This document shows, piece by piece, positions 58,745 through 64,000 of a DNA stretch of 64,000 nucleotides. Numbering within the stretch: position 1 is the stretch's first letter; the number at the start of each line of letters is the position of its first letter. The DNA lies in contig CM067564.1 of the NCBI GenBank assembly GCA_034336665.1, positions 43,476,975 through 43,540,974 of the forward strand. The letters are read 5' to 3'. Source of the stretch: Luscinia megarhynchos (taxonomy: Eukaryota > Chordata > Aves > Passeriformes > Turdidae). Position numbers and translations under genes: made by a program. Below the pieces are notes generated by a model. That model was given only the letters and a program-made list of their open reading frames with translations, was not told where the DNA came from and did no database searches.

Positions 58745-61700
58745 TGATGTAGTTTTTAACACCAGCAGCAGCTGATGCTCAAAGACCAAAGGATTTTGAT
58801 GTCCCATGACAAACTTTGCTGTCCCCTGCCAACATTTTCAAAACAAGCAGGATTTAAATTCTACATCCAGCACCTTTTATCTTGACATATCCTGAATTCA
58901 ACAGCAGCTTCACAGGATTATTCCCATAAAACATCCACCTGGGTGGATGCACATGTCCTGCACCTTGGGCACTTCCCTCCCAAGGACAGGGAATTCCTGG
59001 GAACTGGAATTTCACCATCAGCAGCTCAGAGCCACCAGTGGAGAGGAAAATTCTGATATCAACAGGCAGCAAAAGTCCATCAGCACCTGACTAGTCCCTA
59101 AAGGATTTTTTTATTTAATAACAGAATAATTTCCTCTTTGATTTGCATTAAAATTGGAAGTAACAGTTAACTCCAAATTGGCTTTCAAGTGACAAGCCCA
59201 CTGCTTTCAGTGATGGAAAAGAGAAGAAATGAAAAGGAGCATTTTATTTGAAATGAAAATGCCAAGCTACTGCTGCTCTCATCCCCCCACTCCCATCAAT
59301 CCCAAACAACAAGAGGAAGAAAACTTTACATCCAAAGTCTTTGCATCCAAACAATGCCAGCAGTGGAAAATTGGGAATTTGGCTTTTCCTTCTTCCCTTT
59401 TTTACCCCAACTCTTTGTTTTTCTCTTTCTCTCCAGACTCTGAAACCCAAGGCAGTGATCAGGACACCACTGGCACATCCCACCAGCCCCTGTGGGGAAC
59501 CAAAGGGTGCCAGGATAATCCCACTCCCCCTTCCCAAGGTCACATCCTGCTGGGAAGTGACTCTTCCTTCTGAATCAATGAGCACTTGGCTTTCTCCTCC
59601 ATCCTCCAGCCCTTTTAATTGCTGCTTGATCCTAATGAAGTGTGGCTGATGGTAATGAATGGAAACCCTCCTGGCCTCAGCCCCACCATCCACCCCCTGC
59701 ATCTCCCACCCTTCCCATCCCTCCCCCTCCAGCCTGGAGACTGCAGACATCTGTTCCTCAATTGTCTGGTAATAAACACACTCTATAAAGCATATGTAAA
59801 ATGATTATTACCCCGAGGAGCCAAGTGCCTTTCAAATGCCAGCTGAAACAAATAAACATTAAAAAAAAAAAAAAATAAAGAAGACATCAAAAAAATCCCC
59901 ACCAAACAAATGGCAAGACAGACATCACTCAGACTGTTCCATATTCCAGAATGAAGGGTGCTGGGAGTGCTCCTGTGATTCCTTCTTCCCAAGGAAGATG
60001 TTATTCCTCAGCCCAGGAACTCCAGTGCTGGTTGCCAGCAAAGGATGAAGGAAAAAACTGGACTCCTGTGGTAACTTTTATACTTTGGCACCTCCCATGA
60101 AATGTAATTAAGGGAAATCAGAGGTGGGTTCTGCCTCCATTTCTAAGTGCAATTAGTTTCCAGATGTAGTTAGGAAAGCCTATTCCCAGGAATCCCCTCC
60201 TCTAGAACACCCTCTTGTCTCAGAAATGCACTCCCAGTTTATTCCATGTGTGCTGGTGTCATTAAGTGCTGGTAATTAATCTGGGCCTTGGTGTGTCCCA
60301 GCTGTCCTTGTGGAAATTAGGAACCCTCATCCTGAACAACACAAATCTCACTTCCCAACTCTGACTCCCTGCTCTGAAGGAATTCAAAGGCAAGGAAAGC
60401 TCTGAAAATCATTTTTAGGTATTTTTCCTCACGCTGCCTATGGTTTTAATTAAGAATTTCTCTAAATTTTGTTGATTGGGAATGGGTTCATTTGCACTCC
60501 CCACCCCAAAGTCTGACCCATGTTCTTCAAGAAGATCTGGAGCCAAGTTCCACCCTCAGCTTGTAAATAAAAAAGGATTTAAAAATGGCTTTATGAGCAG
60601 CAAATTTGTCCCTGTGCTTGTGCAGCTCTGATGTGATCAGCACTGACACTTCTCATAGCAGCAGTGCAGAAGATGAGTATGAATGCTCTGCTTCCAGCTC
60701 TCCCCTCAACATTTCAGGGCTGAATTATATTTTAAAGCCATCACTTTATGTGATGCTCAGGCTTTAAATCAACACACCAGGGTCTGGTTTCCCAGTCATC
60801 CAGTTTGTTTAATACTTTCAGAAGCACTCAGCTGCCTCATAAAATCAGCGAGTCCATGCACTGCTGAAGCTCCTCTGGCAAAGTATTTATGGGACTTTGA
60901 TAAAAACAAGGGGAAAAAAAACCCTTGTAAATAAAAATATTGATCATTTGAATTCAAACCAGATCCATTTCAAGCATGTACTAGGGGCAGGGATGGAAGA
61001 TGAGGGGAGTAGGTCATAAAGAACCTCAAAAAGGAAAATAAAACAGGTGGAAATTTCACAGCTCTGCAGGAATTGCCTCCAGGAGAGCTGGACATTTCAA
61101 ACAAGGAGCATCTGGAAAAGGGCAACAAGGATCTAACCAAGACATGATCATTTTATGATTCCACATGCCAGAAATTACTGCAAAATTCAGTATTTTAGCA
61201 AATTCACCCCACTGAGCATTTCAGCTGCTGGTGGGACAGACCATGGCCATCCCATCAGGAACAGAATTCCCTGCAGGGAATTATTCTCAGCTACAGAGAT
61301 CCTGCATCCCATCCATCCCTCAGTCACCATGAGTTAAATCTCTCAGCACATTCCCTGAGTCCAACATTAAAATGAATAAAATCACATTAAAATTGTTTTT
61401 AGAGCCCTCTCCTACCCCCAAACTCCCCCATCCCACAGGGAGAAAAGGGCAAACCAGGTGATTCCACATTTTTCCTTCTTTTCCTGCAGTTATTGATGAA
61501 ATCTTCACTGCAAAGGAGTGAAGATGTTGCAGGTGGTTGGCACAAATAATACACTGCACACAGCTACCTTCATCTGGATGCAATTCTTTTTTATGAGGCA
61601 AATGATTCCTCCTGCCTGACTTGCAGGCTGGGAATGCAAAGTGAAGTGTTTGGGAAGTGCTATTTAAAGCAGAGCACTTGTGTTTCTCTCAGATGGGAGG

Positions 61701-62965
61701 AAAAATAAAGCAGGGAGGCAAAGAGAAAGAATTTCAATCAATGGGAAAGATCTCATCAATAAAAGCAGGAGCATCACCACCCTGTGGGCTTGCAAGGTGT
61801 CTGTAAATTCATTAATGATTTAGAAACTGAAGTCCACATCATCATAGTCACACCCTGAAGAACACTGGATTTCAGTTGTCCATCTTTTCCCATCATAAAA
61901 TAGCTGAAAATTATAAATCATCCTGTGGCAAATTTATTTCTAGCACATTTCTTCAGTTTAAAAGAGGCAGAGGTGGAAATAGGAATGTGCTTATGGAATT
62001 TCTCCACTTTGTTATGGGCACATAGCAAGAAATAAACTCTTTTTTTTTCAAGGCAAGACCTTGCACATCATAGCACATTTCAGGATGTTCTCAAGATTAT
62101 TCCAATCTCTGCTGTTATGACACCAGAAATTTTAATTTGGATGAATTTATGCCTTTTCCAACTGTGTTTTTAAGTCCTGAGAAGTCACAAATAAGCCCAG
62201 CTCTCAGCCATGGAGGTGTCAGGAGGAGATTCCTCCCTCTGGGGATCAGATTCCAATTATTTTTTATAACTATTTTGTGGGAAATCCTCTCCAAAGGTGC
62301 TGGGAAAGGCCATGTTTGGGTAGAAAGGAAAACCCTCCCAGGAAAATAGAGGTTGGGAGGTTGACATGAACTGAGACAAACATTGTATTATTTAATTTCC
62401 TCAAAACCAACAGCACAAACTGTTAGAAAAGCAGCAAAATCCAAATATCAGAGGTGAACAATACAGTGAGAGGTTTGTTAAAGACTTGCTCTGTTTAAAG
62501 TTCCAGCTGTGACAATTTGAATCCTTTTTCATTTTAATTCCTGGCTCACTCTGGATCAGGAATTAATTTGCAGTCCTCAGCCCACAGTGTTTTATCAATG
62601 AACTCACCTTGCAGTTCCTCTGACTTTTTCATAAGCACAAAGAACAGCAAGAATCAATTTGTGGCAGGTTGCAAATAAACTTCACCCAGCTTAGGTCAAT
62701 GAATGACATTGGTCAGTGACACAGGGTCACCCAGAGAGGAAATCCCACCTGACATCACAGTTCAGCTTGAAAAAGATTTTAAAATATTGTCAAGTCTGGT
62801 TTTTTTTACACACAACAACTTTACAGCATTAACAGCTTCAGAGCAACCCCTTTGCTTTGGGATCTCAGAAGTGAAATGTGCCCAACATCCCCACAAATCA
62901 GAGGTTTAATTCCACTTATTCCAATTCTTTGCAGCTGTAGGAAAGTGCAGAAAGGCAGATTTTAC

Positions 62966-63062
62966 CTGAGCAGGGGGTGAAAGATGATGGTGATGTTCCT
63001 GGCTCCTGGTTTGCACACAAACTTGGACCCACCACCTTCAATTAAGTTATCATCTGGTCCTC
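62966..63062 (-). CDS. Candidate internal coding exon, protein not recognised
   Basis: On the minus strand a 97-nt segment is bounded by a textbook acceptor (a TTGTTTTCCAG tract ending at 63,063) and a good donor (CTCAG|GTAAAA, intron starting at 62,965). Only one of its three frames is open, and it is open throughout. It starts after two bases that complete a codon and reads [19 protein letters not shown] then [13 protein letters not shown], ending with two bases of the next codon (phase 1 in, phase 2 out). The other two frames stop within seven codons. The pattern of alternating hydrophobic residues after CKPG, with an N-I-T glycosylation-type sequon, resembles beta-strands of an Ig-like or similar sandwich domain; that is inference. 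I do not recognise the family. A strong minus-strand donor (AAG|GTGAGT) at 62,607/62,608 hints at a further exon downstream. Confidence 0.55.
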
Positions 63063-63122
63063 CTGGAAAACAAGGTGGAACAAAGTTGTCTAACAGACCT
63101 TGACATCCCTTGATTTTCAGAT

Positions 63123-63162
63123 AGCAGGTGATAATTAAACATTTAGCAAGTGATAATTAAAC
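63123..63162 (+). repeat. 22-bp direct duplication
   Basis: AGCAGGTGATAATTAAAC at 63,123-63,140 and AGCAAGTGATAATTAAAC at 63,145-63,162, one mismatch apart. It lies about 60 bp beyond the acceptor end of the 62,966-63,062 exon. Confidence 0.9.
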
Positions 63163-63841
63163 AGGAATTAAATGCTCCTTTCCTGGTGAGAGATCAGTAA
63201 TGGATGTGGAGCTTTGCACTGCCAGGGCAGAGGGAACAGCACAGGAGGTGACTTTGGGCTCCTCCTTCCAGAGTCAGGGACATTTTGGCACAAAACCCAC
63301 CAAATCCAGGCCCTTCACCTCCTCACCATCCCTTGGCCACGTGGCTCAGGTGTGTTTTGAAGCCCACAGTGCTTGGAGAAGGTCTGGAGAGCAGCAATTC
63401 CCAGGATTTTCCTGCCTGCAAGTGCTCTCCTCTGAGTGGGGATGGCACAATTTAACTCATTTATTGTATTTAGCATTACTGCCTCTCCCAGGAGTTCATT
63501 CCCAACTCTGAGATTTGTAATTCCTGTGTGGAGCTTTCTTTTCTCTGAGTTCAACCTCAGCTACAGGAAAAATAAATTTGCAGTTTGGCAGCAAAACACA
63601 ACTCAGGGAACATCACTGACACACCAAAGGCTCCAGGGTTTGGAGTGGCCATAAAACCTGGCCAGTCACCCCAAAATTACTTCCACAGGCAGCTCCTGAC
63701 ACCAAAGCACCTGAAATTTGGATATTGGGAGAGAAAAGAGAGGGGAGGGAAAACAGCAACTCCCTGAAAGTTCTGCATGTCCTGACAGCAACAAAGTCCA
63801 CAGGGAACCACATTTTTAGGACCCCCCACATAAATAAATCA
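63163..63841. other. Unique DNA, nothing firmly recognised
   Basis: A weak minus-strand exon-like segment lies near 63,317-63,390 (acceptor CTGCTCTCCAG, then TFSKHCGLQNTPEPRGQGM and a GTGAGG donor). Its phase does not fit the 62,966 exon directly, so I do not call it. Confidence 0.25.
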
Positions 63842-64000
63842 TCATGGAATGGTTTGGGTTGGAAGGGGACCTCAAAGCCCACCCAGTTCCAATCCCATGG
63901 GACACCTTCCCCCATCCCAGGTTGTTCCAAGCCCTGTCCAGCCTGGCCTTGGGCACTTCCAGGGATCCAGAGGCAGCCACAGCTGCTCTGGGAATTCGAT
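63842..64000 (-). mobile_element. CR1 3' fragment running off the window
   Basis: ATGGAATGGTTTGGGTTGGA, then CCCACCCAGTTCCAATCCC, CAGCCTGGCCTTGGGCACTT and GGCAGCCACAGCTGCTCTGG. The 5' part lies beyond 64,000. Confidence 0.93.

Larger units (their letters stand above)
57969..62965. other. Longest repeat-poor stretch, with AT microsatellites
   Basis: About 5 kb with only simple repeats (58,585-58,642 and 58,694-58,744) and one possible CR1 trace (61,080-61,140, CTGGAAAAGGGCAACAAGG). 59,740-59,850 and 60,560-60,900 have the texture of conserved non-coding DNA. This would be intron of the gene containing the 62,966 exon. Confidence 0.35.

Noticed and set aside
63317..63390. Second minus-strand exon next to the 62,966 exon
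   Set aside because: Splice signals are fair, but its phase-0 end does not match the phase-1 start required by the neighbouring exon, and the frame is short.
1..64000. Prokaryotic systems, CRISPR arrays, riboswitches, rRNA
   Set aside because: No operon-like coding density, no regularly spaced direct repeats with unique spacers and no rRNA motifs; the repeat content is avian.

Overview
The base composition, the near-absence of long coding frames and above all the repeats point to a vertebrate, and specifically an avian, nuclear genome. The dominant dispersed element is CR1, the non-LTR retrotransposon that fills bird genomes. About forty pieces are present, in both orientations, with the usual intact 3' end and varied 5' truncation. 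They are joined by several retroviral LTR families and A-rich or AAT-rich microsatellites. No L1, Alu-like or B-type SINEs were seen. A songbird (passerine) is my best guess, because the multi-copy 0.7 kb LTR and this CR1 style are familiar from songbirds; that is inference. Nothing bacterial, viral-coding or CRISPR-like is present.

Layout. From 1 to 11 kb: mostly single-copy DNA with short CR1 ends, two A-rich tracts (2.16-2.34 and 6.30-6.43 kb) and a GGGAT array (3.42-3.59 kb). From 11 to 34 kb: repeat-dense. It holds four copies of a ~0.7 kb LTR (11.4, 18.9, 21.5 and 32.0 kb), a different solo LTR with clean 4-bp target duplications (26.12-26.60 kb), a 0.2 kb GGAAT satellite-like array (25.03-25.24 kb) and three copies of an unusual tandem (dimeric) CR1 (23.4, 27.8 and 34.2 kb). 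From 35 to 46 kb: more unique DNA, some of it AT-rich and homeobox-motif-rich like conserved non-coding elements, another LTR (41.26-41.79 kb) and the second copy of an old two-copy repeat (12.76 and 38.77 kb). From 46 to 64 kb: scattered CR1 pieces in otherwise unique DNA.

Genes. No complete gene can be supported, and most open frames are chance frames in CR1, LTRs or pentanucleotide arrays. Four short minus-strand segments look like exons: 62,966-63,062 (the best), 40,177-40,326, 39,351-39,474 and 37,742-37,879. Each has a pyrimidine-tract or AG acceptor and an open frame, with a donor or a stop at the other end. They could belong to one minus-strand gene with large introns, but I do not recognise the protein, and the exon phases require further exons that I did not find. 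The simplest reading is intronic or intergenic DNA at the end of, or between, genes, with possible regulatory elements and heavy retroelement load.

The most unusual observation is the CR1 dimer. Three copies share the same internal CR1-linker-CR1 junction but are truncated at different 5' points, which is what copying of a chimeric two-monomer transcript would produce.
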